A stretch of 64,000 nt of DNA from Nematostella vectensis. Taxonomy: Eukaryota; Cnidaria; Anthozoa; Actiniaria; Edwardsiidae. The translations under genes were made by a program, and so were the position numbers. Each line of letters starts with the position of its first letter. Position 1 is the stretch's first letter. Under the pieces are notes generated by a model. That model was not told the origin of the DNA. It did no database searches and worked only from the letters and a program-made list of their open reading frames with translations. Of this stretch, positions 36,101-44,576 are shown in pieces. Location of the stretch: the NCBI RefSeq assembly GCF_932526225.1, contig NC_064036.1, positions 2,356,001 through 2,420,000 on the forward strand, read 5' to 3'.

Positions 36101-39100
36101 GTTTTGTAGAGCAAAAGAAACATGGTATTGTATCTCCACCGTAATTTAGCTTAGGACGTATGTTGTTGTTCCTTCAAGTGGCGTGAGATGTGTCATCGTG
36201 TTGAGGAAGGCCTGACGTGTTGCGTGTGTGGCGTGAGATGTGTCATCGTGTTGAGGAAGGCCTGACGTGTTGCGTGTTGTTGTTCCTTCAAGTGGCGTGA
36301 GATGTGTCATCGTGTTGAGGAAGGCCTGACGTGTTGCGTGTGTTCCTTCATGTGGCGTGAGATGTGTCATCGTGTTGAGGAAGGCCTGACGTGTTGCGTG
36401 TTGTTGTTCCTTCAGGTGGCGTGAGATGTGTCATCGTGTTGAGGAAGGCCTGACCCAATTACAGCACCTCGTCATCAAGATGCCTTCAGCAGCGGAGGTA
36501 GGTTAGAGGATGTTATTCCTTAGGCGGCATAAGCTCGCACCCCCTATAGCATTCTTGTTGAGATCGCACCCTTTTGAAGCATTCCTTAATAACTGGCATC
36601 TTTTTAAAATATTCCTTAGTAAGCTTTCATCTATTTAAAATATTTCTTAGTAAGCTTGCATCTATTTAAAATATTTCTTAGTAAGCTTTCATCTTTTTAA
36701 AATATTCCTTATAGTAAGCTTGCATCTATTTAAAATATTCCTTAGTAAGCTTGCGTCTATTTAAAGCATTCCTTAGTAAGTTGCATCTTTTTAAATTTTC
36801 TTAGTAAGCACACATACATATAAGCACATATACATATAAATATATTCACATATATTTTGGGTCTTAGAAATTCCTTGATCGATGCGTTGAAGAGTGTGGA
36901 GCGGGCAAAGACGAGGACTACTCGGTAAGTGAAGATCGCACAAGTAGTAGTTGTATGTTACTAATGCCAGGAGGTTTTAATGCAAGTAAGGCCATGGGGC
37001 CTGGCTGAGTGATAAAAAATCTACGAAAAACATTATTTTGCACTCTAACTTTAGATCCACCCTCAATGCTGTCTAGGCCACAATATAAATGTTTTTTTTC
37101 TCTTAGGTCACGTTTGACTTTATGTTTTTGCAAGGCATGCCAGACATCAGGAAAGATGACCCCAAGAAGTTCTTGGATTGTCTGCACGTAAGATGTTTAT
37201 CGAGTTTGCTTATTTTTCTGTGCCTCTTTGTGTCAACCTGACCGTTGTATACCTTATTTTCGAACAGACCATGGTTAAGTACAAGCGTGTCAACTGTTTG
37301 TCTCATCAAGTATGTGGAGCAATTATGAATATCAAATGGTACGTCATCAAAAGTGTGATTTCTGACAATATTGCCATTACCTATCATCGCTTCTCAGTTA
37401 ATGACGTTTGTTTATCTTAACCACCTTCTCTTCCTCTTCCTTTCTCCTCCTCCTCCTTCTTCCTTATTTTCTTTTTCCTCTTCTTCTTCTTCTTCATCAT
37501 TTTCTTTTTCTTCTTTTCTCCCTTTTTTTTCTCGTCCTCCAATCCTTTTTTTTCATCATCTTCATGTTCCACTTCTTCTTCTTCTTTTAGATATTATCAA
37601 TTTTAACATTTAATACTTTTTTATTTATGTTGATTTTATCTTTTTCCTCCAGCCTTACACCTATCTCTCATTGTGGTTTTGCAGGCGTAGTGTTGGTTGG
37701 AAGGCTTACGTGATGAACCTCACGTTCTACCTCATCTTCCTTCTGCTTCTCACCTCCATGACCATCATGTTGGACGCGAGAATCGAAGACAACCTAGTCA
37801 TAGACATCCCGAAATACACCATTATCGTTATGAGCTTGTTTCATTTACTGAAAGAGCTTTTCCAAATATGGGATGAGGTACGCTAATATATGACCCTATA
37901 TACATGGTCATTGTGATAAGCATTCTTCATAATAACAGAAAATAAATCTTCCAAATATTGGATAGGGTACGCAGGCATATGAACCCAATGATACGTTTAA
38001 TGTGATAACTTTATCCTGGTTACAGAATAGCTCTCCCATAATTTCTATTTGTTTTTACTTCTTGTAGAAGTTCAAGTATCTCCTAAAAGCAGACAACTGG
38101 ATGGAGTGGTTCCTGTACATGTCTAGCCTCGTTTACATGATCCAATACGAAGTCTTCGATAATCACGTGTCAGTTACAGGGGAAACCAGGCCCCTCGCGG
38201 CAACGGCTATTTTTATAGCCTGGGTTATATTTGTACTCTATTTACGAAGGTGAGAGATTTCTTAAATATAGTTCTGCAAACTTGCGCCCAATAATGACAT
38301 TATCTAGATAGCGTTTATTCATTTTTGTGTTGCTTTGTTTTGTTTGCACTGATATGGTAAACTTGTTGCATTCAGGTTTTCTACATTTGGTATTTACATC
38401 ATAATGATGACAAATATTATCAAGACTCTAATTAAGGTAACATGGAATGAAGTCTTTGTTAGATATTCTACAGGCGCTAATAACCCTGTCTTTTTTCTAT
38501 TCCAGATTATTATTTTATTTATACCATTCGTCATTGCGTTCGGGATCCCCTTCTTTTTGCTGCTGAAAAAAGATGTAAGAGAATTGCGTATTTTTTTAAA
38601 TATAGACTATAGGGAATTACCATTCTTCTCTATAATCCTGTAGCATTGCAGCACCAAATGACATTTTCCATGATCACATTGATTGTTAATATCACAGTAC
38701 TATGAGGACAGCGACACAACGACCAGCAGCACCAACACCAATAACAATATCACAGCTCCCAACAGCACCAACAGTACGGCTGCCGCACCCCAGACAGCTC
38801 AAAGAAAGACGGACACCCAGTTCCTATTTGACGAGCTGCCTTACTCTCTGTTCACCACCTTTATGCTGATTCTGGGCGAGATGAAGTACCCCCACACCGT
38901 GTACAAGTACCAGCCTATTCCTAACCCATGGATCAGCTACATCATCTACATCATCTTCTGCGTGTGCATGCCCATCATCATCAAGAACTTGCTGGTAAGT
39001 AAACAGATATTCAACCACTGTAAAAACAATGTTTTATATTTCCTGGTCTGAGTGGCCTTCTCCCAAAGTCAAGTACAAAAGTAAAGCTGGTTCAAGTTGT

Positions 39101-41126
39101 CTTGTGATGTTTTCAGATTGGTCTTTCTGTTGGAGACGTCAATCGAATTCTACAGACGGCAAAAATGGAGCAGCATGCCATGCAGGTACAGCGTCGTGGA
39201 TTGCGTGACATACAGCTGTATGGATTACTTGATAAACAGCGTTACAAATTGTGGGGCGTACTACAGCGTTACAAATTGTTAGGCGCACGCGTATCAAATG
39301 GCGTTTTCAATTGCTTATCATGCGGGACGTAGACATCAATTATTTCAACCATTTTAAAGAAAATGCATGGTAAATTGTGTTTCAGGTTGAGCTGTTATTG
39401 GAGCTTGAGCGTGCCACCCCTCGCCGAGTGTTGCGCAAGATTTGGGTCGCGTATTTTGTCGACTTCCCCAACAGGAACAAGACTTGGAAACAAAAGGTAA
39501 GGTTCTATCAAATGTGAAAAGAGGGATATGGCACATTTCTTTAACCTTGCGCCGTTAGCGTTGTCACTCCGTAGTCATAGATGTTAAGGACCCTGTTATT
39601 GCAAAGTTGTGGGGATCCGTTAACACAAATCAAAAATATTTTAGGGGAAATCTTCCACAGGACCAAGGCTTACAGTATTTCGTAAATAGAGTTGGGAAGC
39701 GCAGGCAAGCATGTGTGTTGGCGCGCATCCCTCGCACTGTTTCCTAATAGCATAACTAGAAAGAGCGAAAAGTCTTTTCGGAGTTAAATTGTTCAATCTG
39801 AACATGACAGTTCTAGTTATTTTATCTCTCACTAGCTGATGGAGTTCGGCTCGCCTAAACGCACGGCTGCCAATCAGGAGACGTATATCAACCCCGCCCT
39901 GCTGAGCATCTCGGATAACGTACAGAACCTGACCGCCAAGGTTGAGCAGCAGGAAGACAAGTAAGACCAGGGGCGTGGCGATGGTGATGATGGTGGCGAT
40001 GGTGATGATGGTGGCGATGGTGATGGTGATGGTGATGATGGTGATGATGATGGTGATGGTGATGGTGATGGTGATGGTGGATGGCGATGGTGATGGTGAT
40101 GGTGATGGTGATGGTGATGGTGATGGTGATGGTGATGGTGATGATGATGGTGATGGTGATGGTGATGGTGATGGTGATGGTGATGGTGATGGTGATGGTG
40201 ATGGTGATGGTGATGGTGATGGTGATGGTGATGATGGTGGCGATGGTGATGATGGTGGCGATGGTGATGATGATGGTGATGGTGATGGCGATGGTGATGA
40301 TGGTGGCGATGGTGATGGTGATGGTGATGGTGATGGTGATGGTGATGGTGATGGTGATGGTGATGGTGATGGTGATGGTGATGGTGATGGTGATGGTGAT
40401 GGTGATGGTGATGGTGATGGTGATGGCGATGGTGATGATGGTGGCGATGGTGATGATGGTGGCGATGGTGATGATGGTGGCGATGGTGATGATGGTGGCG
40501 ATGGTGATGATGGTGGCGATGGTGATGATGGTGGCGATGATAATAATGATGGTGATAATGATGATGATGGCGAAGATAATGATGATGGTGATAATGATGA
40601 TGATGGCGAAGATAATGATGATGATAGTGATGATAATGATGATGATGGTGATGATAATGATGGTGATGATAATGATAATGATGATCATGATGATGGCGAT
40701 GATAATAATGATGATGGTGGTGGTGACGATAATGATAATGACGGTGGTTATGACGATGTTGATGATGATGATGATGATGGCGGTGCTGGTGATGGTTATG
40801 ATGACGATGTTGTTGATGTTGTAGAAGTTCGGTTTCACATTTATTTATGATGACGATGATCTATTGTCAGGCAATGATAATGAAGATGGCAATATTAAAG
40901 GTGATGATGATGGTAACGTAGTGTTCTTTTTTGCTCCAATAATAGATTGAAAAGTATTGTCCGACTACTAAACCGAATGGATTCGCGCCTGACAGACTTG
41001 GCGAGTACCGCTGGTCCACGGCAACCGCCTGCTCTGGAGCGCTCCACTCCGGAACTCTCCACACAGAGTGATCCACCGAGTGACCCGCCTGGCGATCCAG
41101 ACAACAACAGAGAAACCTCGGTCTGA
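20704..41126 (+). CDS. TRPA1-like: TRPA1-like ankyrin-repeat cation channel, complete (27 coding exons, 1231 aa)
   Basis: Non-selective cation channel of the plasma membrane, family TRPA. Exons: 20704-21165, 27512-27608, 27848-28023, 28570-28686, 29189-29297, 29735-29889, 30238-30374, 30639-30687, 30877-31065, 31419-31511, 32062-32144, 32408-32569, 35210-35327, 35640-35809, 36416-36497, 36868-36924, 37107-37187, 37268-37338, 37685-37877, 38068-38249, 38376-38436, 38506-38574, 38698-38994, 39117-39185, 39386-39496, 39836-39960, 40946-41126. Every junction is GT-AG and in phase; 3696 bp. Residues 1-154 form a unique Ser/Arg-rich region. About 16 ankyrin repeats (TPLHLAA-type) span 160-725. A linker (730-803) is followed by S1-S6 at about 811-1072, a TRP-helix region ([12 protein letters not shown]), a coiled coil and a C-terminal ETSV PDZ-type ligand. 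Human TRPA1 is 1119 aa. Exon 1 is joined over a 6.3-kb intron on phase and context only. Confidence 0.93.
22535..22650. mobile_element. Short C/G-rich dispersed repeat, copy 1
   Basis: Shares the layout GGTGGGGCAC, then a TTTAAAAATTT-like block, then GGGG..TG..CCCC, then GTGGCCTGCTA with the element at 25320-25437. It is probably a member of the same non-autonomous family. Confidence 0.4.
22841..22999. mobile_element. 159-bp MITE-like element with 11-bp perfect TIRs
   Basis: GCCGTAGCTAG at the left end and CTAGCTACGGC at the right end are exact inverse copies. Inside are G-rich (GGGGGCAAG) and C-rich (CTTGCCCCC) arms that would extend the hairpin. Non-coding. Confidence 0.6.
24831..24863. 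repeat. Inverted copy of 19198-19230
   Basis: TTATCTCCTAGGTATATTCT and its flanks match the reverse complement of 19198-19230 at 32 of 33 bases. The two copies are 5.6 kb apart and each lies near a perfect palindrome. Confidence 0.8.
24965..25003. repeat. 39-bp perfect palindrome with a single-base centre
   Basis: The arm TACATTGGGTTCTTTTAAG is followed by A and then the exact reverse complement. It would form a 19-bp stem with essentially no loop as DNA cruciform, and is unlikely to be an RNA hairpin. Confidence 0.9.
25320..25437. mobile_element. Short C/G-rich dispersed repeat, copy 2
   Basis: CCGTAGCAGG at the left and CCTGCTAAGG at the right are near-inverse ends. It contains GGTGGGGCACCCC and a long poly-C run, with the same layout as 22535-22650. 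Confidence 0.45.
28383..28600 (+). repeat. Triplicated 3' splice site of TRPA exon 4
   Basis: The true junction TTTTGCTGTTTAAG|GCTTTG continues AACCACAAGGCG. Diverged upstream copies near 28386 (TTTTGCTGCCTTTTGGCTTT, then AAACCACAAGAG) and 28458 (TTTTGTTGTTTTAGAAGGCA, then GAACCACAAAA) keep the order pyrimidine tract, AG/GC boundary, exon start. Spacing is roughly 70-95 bp. Confidence 0.7.
30360..30466 (+). repeat. Duplicated 5' splice site of TRPA exon 7
   Basis: CTTGCACAG|GTAATACATGA (donor at 30375) is repeated 54 bp on as CTTGTACAAGTATACATGA. Both are followed by CCTCT.TTTGC.GGGACG.GCACACC. Confidence 0.75.
31755..32015 (+). repeat. Short tandem array in TRPA intron 10
   Basis: About eight units of 32-35 bp resembling CTAGTAATGGCTATAATAGA followed by CCTTTAGAGG. 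It ends about 45 bp before the exon 11 acceptor. The unit contains CCTTTAG|AG, which loosely resembles that acceptor (ACTTTTAG|AGC), but the similarity is short. Confidence 0.85.
32671..32775 (+). repeat. Left part of the TRPA exon 13 acceptor array (two decoys)
   Basis: Two 48-bp units, with AG|GGAC junctions at 32680 and 32728, resemble the true exon 13 start at 35210. The frame is open across both units. The array is interrupted here by the LINE insertion. Confidence 0.8.
33197..33487 (-). pseudogene. LINE reverse-transcriptase C-terminal remnant
   Basis: Contains the [19 protein letters not shown] and [14 protein letters not shown] signatures typical of the last part of LINE RT proteins. 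The upstream catalytic YxDD region is absent. Confidence 0.75.
33626..33973 (-). pseudogene. LINE-encoded PHD-like zinc-finger remnant
   Basis: Cys/His pattern C-x2-C, C-x2-C, H-x2-C, then W-x-C, with the final Cys of the pair apparently lost (CESW). PHD fingers are known in some CR1-like LINE proteins. Confidence 0.65.
33986..34829 (-). pseudogene. LINE ORF1-like nucleic-acid-binding protein, frameshifted
   Basis: [20 protein letters not shown] opens a coiled coil, followed by an L1/transposase_22-like RRM region. A frame change near 34450-34500 separates the two halves; both read on as one protein only after a shift. Confidence 0.75.
35036..35245 (+). repeat. Right part of the TRPA exon 13 acceptor array (three decoys and the true site)
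   Basis: AG|GGACACGGAG-type junctions occur at 35076, 35119, 35162 and 35210 (true). The 35162 unit is 48 bp, open and in phase with exon 13; the 35076 and 35119 units are 43 bp and would hit TGA. Confidence 0.9.
36163..36470 (+). repeat. Five-copy array spanning the TRPA exon 15 acceptor
   Basis: Copies of TGGCGTGAGATGTGTCATCG, continuing through GTTGAGGAAGGCCTGAC, begin at 36179, 36229, 36293, 36353 and 36417; the last is the true exon. Upstream copies carry CTTCAAG, CTTCATG or lack the tract in place of CTTCAG|G, and continue into GTGTTGCGTG instead of the exon body. Confidence 0.92.
36575..36800 (+). repeat. Tandem array in TRPA intron 15
   Basis: About seven units of 29-33 bp resembling TTCCTTAGTAAGCTTGCATC followed by TATTTAAAATA. 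AT-rich, non-coding. Confidence 0.85.
37685..39185 (+). other. TRPA1-like: TRPA exons 19-24: membrane domain, pore and TRP helix
   Basis: S1 is [21 protein letters not shown]2 [11 protein letters not shown]3 [13 protein letters not shown]4 [20 protein letters not shown]5 [20 protein letters not shown] and S6 [20 protein letters not shown]. The pore loop reads [13 protein letters not shown]; Glu about 1032 stands where human TRPA1 has the selectivity-filter Asp915. Between S5 and the pore helix is a Thr/Ser/Asn-rich turret with three N-glycosylation sequons (Asn about 988, 993, 996). S6 is followed by [20 protein letters not shown], matching the TRPA post-S6 helix. Confidence 0.93.
37858..38008 (+). 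repeat. Duplicated 5' splice site of TRPA exon 19
   Basis: TTCCAAATATGGGATGAG|GT at the exon end recurs 90 bp downstream as TTCCAAATATTGGATAGGGT. Both copies continue ACGC, then ATATGA.CC, then TGTGATAA. Confidence 0.85.
39975..40860. repeat. GATGGT/GATGAT microsatellite in TRPA intron 26
   Basis: Nearly pure GGTGAT hexamers with GGCGAT and GATGAT interruptions, degrading rightward into GATAATGAT. Long low-complexity frames on both strands are artefacts of the period of three. It starts about 15 bp after the exon 26 donor and ends about 85 bp before exon 27. Confidence 0.95.
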
Positions 41127-44100
41127 GGCTTTGCCTTTTTGTGTTAATGCCATTTAGTACACATTTTCTTTCTCTCAACTTCAATAACATCTTTTTTCAC
41201 TGAAAATCTCTAAAGCTTTCTTGGATCTCATTTCCCTCAATTCGTAGGCTCGATACCACGGATAATTAAAATTCCACTTTTACTCAGTCAATAATGCGTG
41301 GTCAATAATAATACTTTGACCAATGATTTTAACTTGCTGTGTGCAGTCAAATGGTTTATGGAGCGGCAGTGAAAGTCAATGATGATTGGTGTAGATGGCT
41401 GTTTGTTCACGTGCTATTCTCAGAGGAAACTACGACACTACGAATTTGGTTATGAATGGAGACGGGAAAATGAAAAGTTAGAATTTCGGAGTGGTCATGA
41501 CGAAATCAAGGTTTATTTATAGAGTTTTTATTTTTTTATTTTTTGGATTAGAAAAAATCCATACCAAACTATTTTTTATTGGGAATTAAATATGAACATC
41601 TGGGTTATTTCATATGCACGGCCAGCCAATGGATTCTAAATGAAAATTATACTTGAGTAAGTTTCTTTCTAATTTTATTACTATGGGATGCGCGACAGTT
41701 TCGTTTTTGCAAATTTGATATATTTTTGGTAGGAATTTTGAATAAAATTGGATTAAAGCAAAAACGAAAGTGTCGCGAGAAAAAGTTATTATAGGTAAAC
41801 TATTATGGGTAAAACAAATTGGGAATATCTTAGAAAAACAATGAGGATAAAAGACAATAGAAAAATCCAAACTTGCCATCAAGGCATTACAACAGAGAGG
41901 AGTCAAGATTCCGAAAAACATGGGAATATATTCATTGAATTCTAAAGAAACTCTTCTCTGTGGAAATCTAATCTGTAATGGTGGAATAAAAGGTATTTAT
42001 CTGGTGCTGGGCTTCCCGTGTCTTTCTTAGTTCTGATCTTTTTCAAGTCTCTCACTCAATAAAGGGTTCTTGGTGTTGGGATTTCTGTGTCGTCTTTTTC
42101 TAGGTTCCTTAATCCTCCTTAACCTTCAACCTAATCAAGGCCTGTTTCCACTAGAAAAGTAAGTGGATAAGTAAGAGCACCGCGGAGAAGCGAGGAGACC
42201 ACAAGCGAAGAAGTAAACGTTCGAAGGAAGGAAGGAAGGAGGGAGGAAAGGGAGGGAAAAATTCCTTTCTTCCTTCCTGCTTGCGTATCCTTTGCGCAGA
42301 TTTCCACACGCGCGAAATCTCTCACGTTCACCCTTGTTTTTCCATCTCCGTTTGTTTCGCTAGTGAAAATCCAGCCTAAGGATTCTCTTACACGGTGAAT
42401 GTGATTAATTAATTCTTACCCTGGCTCTTGGTTCAAAAGCTACCTTTATGATCGTTAAAAACAACGACGGCAAAGGGTACCGTAACGGCTTGTCCTTCGC
42501 AGCCGTTGTGGCTCTGTCACGCAACGGATGAATTGAAATGCGTTCTGCTCATTTCTGCTATTGAAAGAAAGTCCTATATTTTGCATCATAATAGCATTTG
42601 TCCCTCATGTTCTCTTTACGATCCGCCTCTCTCCTAACCATTGCTTTAATATGTTACCTACTGTGATTTCCCCATTAGGGAAATCCCACCCCGCCGAATG
42701 GCTGGTTTAAACACATACACACATTGTCTGGTATCGCACTAGCGCTATTCGCAGGGAGCTTAAGTTATAAATGATAGGTGATTAATGTCGTGTTGTTTTT
42801 AGAGCAGACAAGATGAGTTACGAGTCGTCGAAAGACACGCCGCCGCCAAATACAAGGGACAGGTAAGAACACACACTAGCAATTATTTGGGTCAAGAAAC
42901 TACACACTAGGAAATAACTTCTAGACACCATAAATGTTATAGGGAGGGAAGTGGGGGGGGGGGGGGGGTGGGTGGGTGGCTGGTTAGTTGTTAGCGCTCG
43001 GGTTTACGAAGTCACTTGGCCACTTGTAGAATGGTTTACACAGACAAACTTTAACAAAAACACGTAAAAGACTTAAAAACATATAGCACTTATATACACT
43101 TTGTCCTCTTTCATGCTGGCTTCAATGGCTTATGAAAACCACCCTACAGTTACATCTACCTTATTCTGCTTATTTTCGAGATTTAAAAAAAATTCGCAAA
43201 TTAAAGACTCGCGAAAAATAAAGAACGCGAACGTTGACCTTGCGAAATTTAATGGATATAGAAAAATCGTTGAAGAGTCTAATAAGATCTTTTAGTGAGA
43301 ACATGTAACGTACTCTATAATGGCTCGACAGAACAAGAACACTACTTCTCCACATTACTGGCCTGACTTTTGAGGCGATGCAAACCCAGCTACCGCTAAG
43401 GGACAGCGTTTTGGTTTTGTTTCAATTTGGTTTTGTTTCATTAGTCGGTTAACGTAATTTTATTAAAAAAAAAAACACTAGAACCTCAAATTCACCGAAT
43501 GAAGTCCCCTGCAAACACATATTTCTCCGCGATAGCGAAATTAAAGGCTCGCAAAATGTTTTATTTAAAAGAACATGTTTTATTTTTCAGGTGTCAATGG
43601 TTTGACCTTTAACAGGCCCCTGATACCGCGTGATCACCTTTCGCTACCCTATGATGGACGTTTCAGGCACGAATCAGTGACTTGTTCTGATAGCAATAAA
43701 TTATTTGAATTCGATGCCTCGAGACCTCTGGTACTGCGAATGGCCACTGAGGCAACTGCGTTACAGTGCGTGAATAAGCTATGCATCACCCCCCCCCCCC
43801 CCCCCCCATGGGCATGATCGCACCCTTCCCCTCCCCCCATTGGCATAATCGCCTATACTTTTCCGATGCGAAAACATACAGCCTGCGAAGCAACTGGGAT
43901 GTATTACTCCAATACAAGCGCTCCGAAATCAATAGGTGCTGGGGAAGGAGGACATATCAAAATAATATAGGCCACTTTTAAGCTGTGAAGAATTTATTTA
44001 TCAACAATAGTTTTATATATTATTGTATTTTTTATCGATTTGTGGACATAGCTGGATGGCACCCTATTGTAACCCAACAACAGAACATTCTAGAACATCC

Positions 44101-44501
44101 TAGACTTGTAAAAATAAAATATTAAAATAACCATTACAAAAACTAGCGCATGCACAGCTCTTGTACTTCAGACCTCACGTGAAAAATCTAAAAAATGCAT
44201 CCGCCTGAAATTCTTATATAAAGTGTAGAGCCCGATTTGTCCGAGCTCTTTATAAATACTCTAATTTGCGTAATTCCTAGAACTAAAAAAAGCGTAATTT
44301 ACACCTTGAACTGTCGCGCTGGTCAGCGATATTTAATAAGTGATAAACGTCAGTGACTCACGCTAGCAGCGTGACAAATATGTTAACACAACGCTCCGTA
44401 CGAGTCTCGGGAATGATGTTGACTTCGTTTTGTGCTTTTCCTTATTTGGAATGATCACGTGTATCGCACGTGTAGCACGTGACAATTACGTGTTTTGGTC
44501 C
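41127..44501. other. Convergent intergenic region between TRPA and MCC
   Basis: Plus-strand AATAAA at 41985-41990 and 42058-42063 may serve the channel gene; minus-strand AATAAA at 43993-43998 may serve MCC. Poly-G near 42954-42968 and poly-C near 43790-43807. One orphan exon candidate is at 42803-42862. Confidence 0.5.
42803..42862 (+). other. Candidate orphan 60-bp exon (possible alternative TRPA 3' exon)
   Basis: The block is flanked by TTTTTAG and GTAAGA and is GC-richer than its surroundings. Two frames are open. In the phase left by TRPA exon 26 it reads ADKMSYESSKDTPPPNTRD, and with an acceptor at 43591 it continues CQWFDL then stop. In phase 0 it reads SRQDELRVVERHAAAKYKGQ, then VSMV and stop. 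Which frame, if either, is used is unknown. Confidence 0.3.
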
Positions 44502-44576
44502 TCAGAGAGCAGTCTCGTTTTGTCGACTAGACAGCTCATCTTCGAGAAGTGATATTCGTTCTTTAAGTGTGCGGAC
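44502..44576 (-). other. MCC: MCC last coding exon with PDZ-binding C-terminus
   Basis: VRTLKERISLLEDELSS then RQNETAL and stop, after a CTTACAG acceptor. It matches the human end VRMLKQRIALLEEE..NETSL. It lies 4.1 kb past the preceding exon, beyond a large satellite, and would be easy to miss. Confidence 0.92.

Larger units (their letters stand above)
27512..36497 (+). other. TRPA1-like: TRPA exons 2-15: ankyrin-repeat domain (about 16 repeats)
   Basis: Fourteen exons encode the cytoplasmic ankyrin stack. Recognisable consensus cores in order include [150 protein letters not shown] and a degenerate [10 protein letters not shown]. Many introns cut inside a repeat, so exons are not one per repeat. 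The count matches the 16-17 repeats usual for TRPA channels. Confidence 0.93.

Noticed and set aside
39888-40850. Frames of 247-316 residues made of Asp-Gly, Met-Val or Ile-Thr repeats
   Set aside because: Artefacts of a GATGGT microsatellite inside TRPA intron 26.
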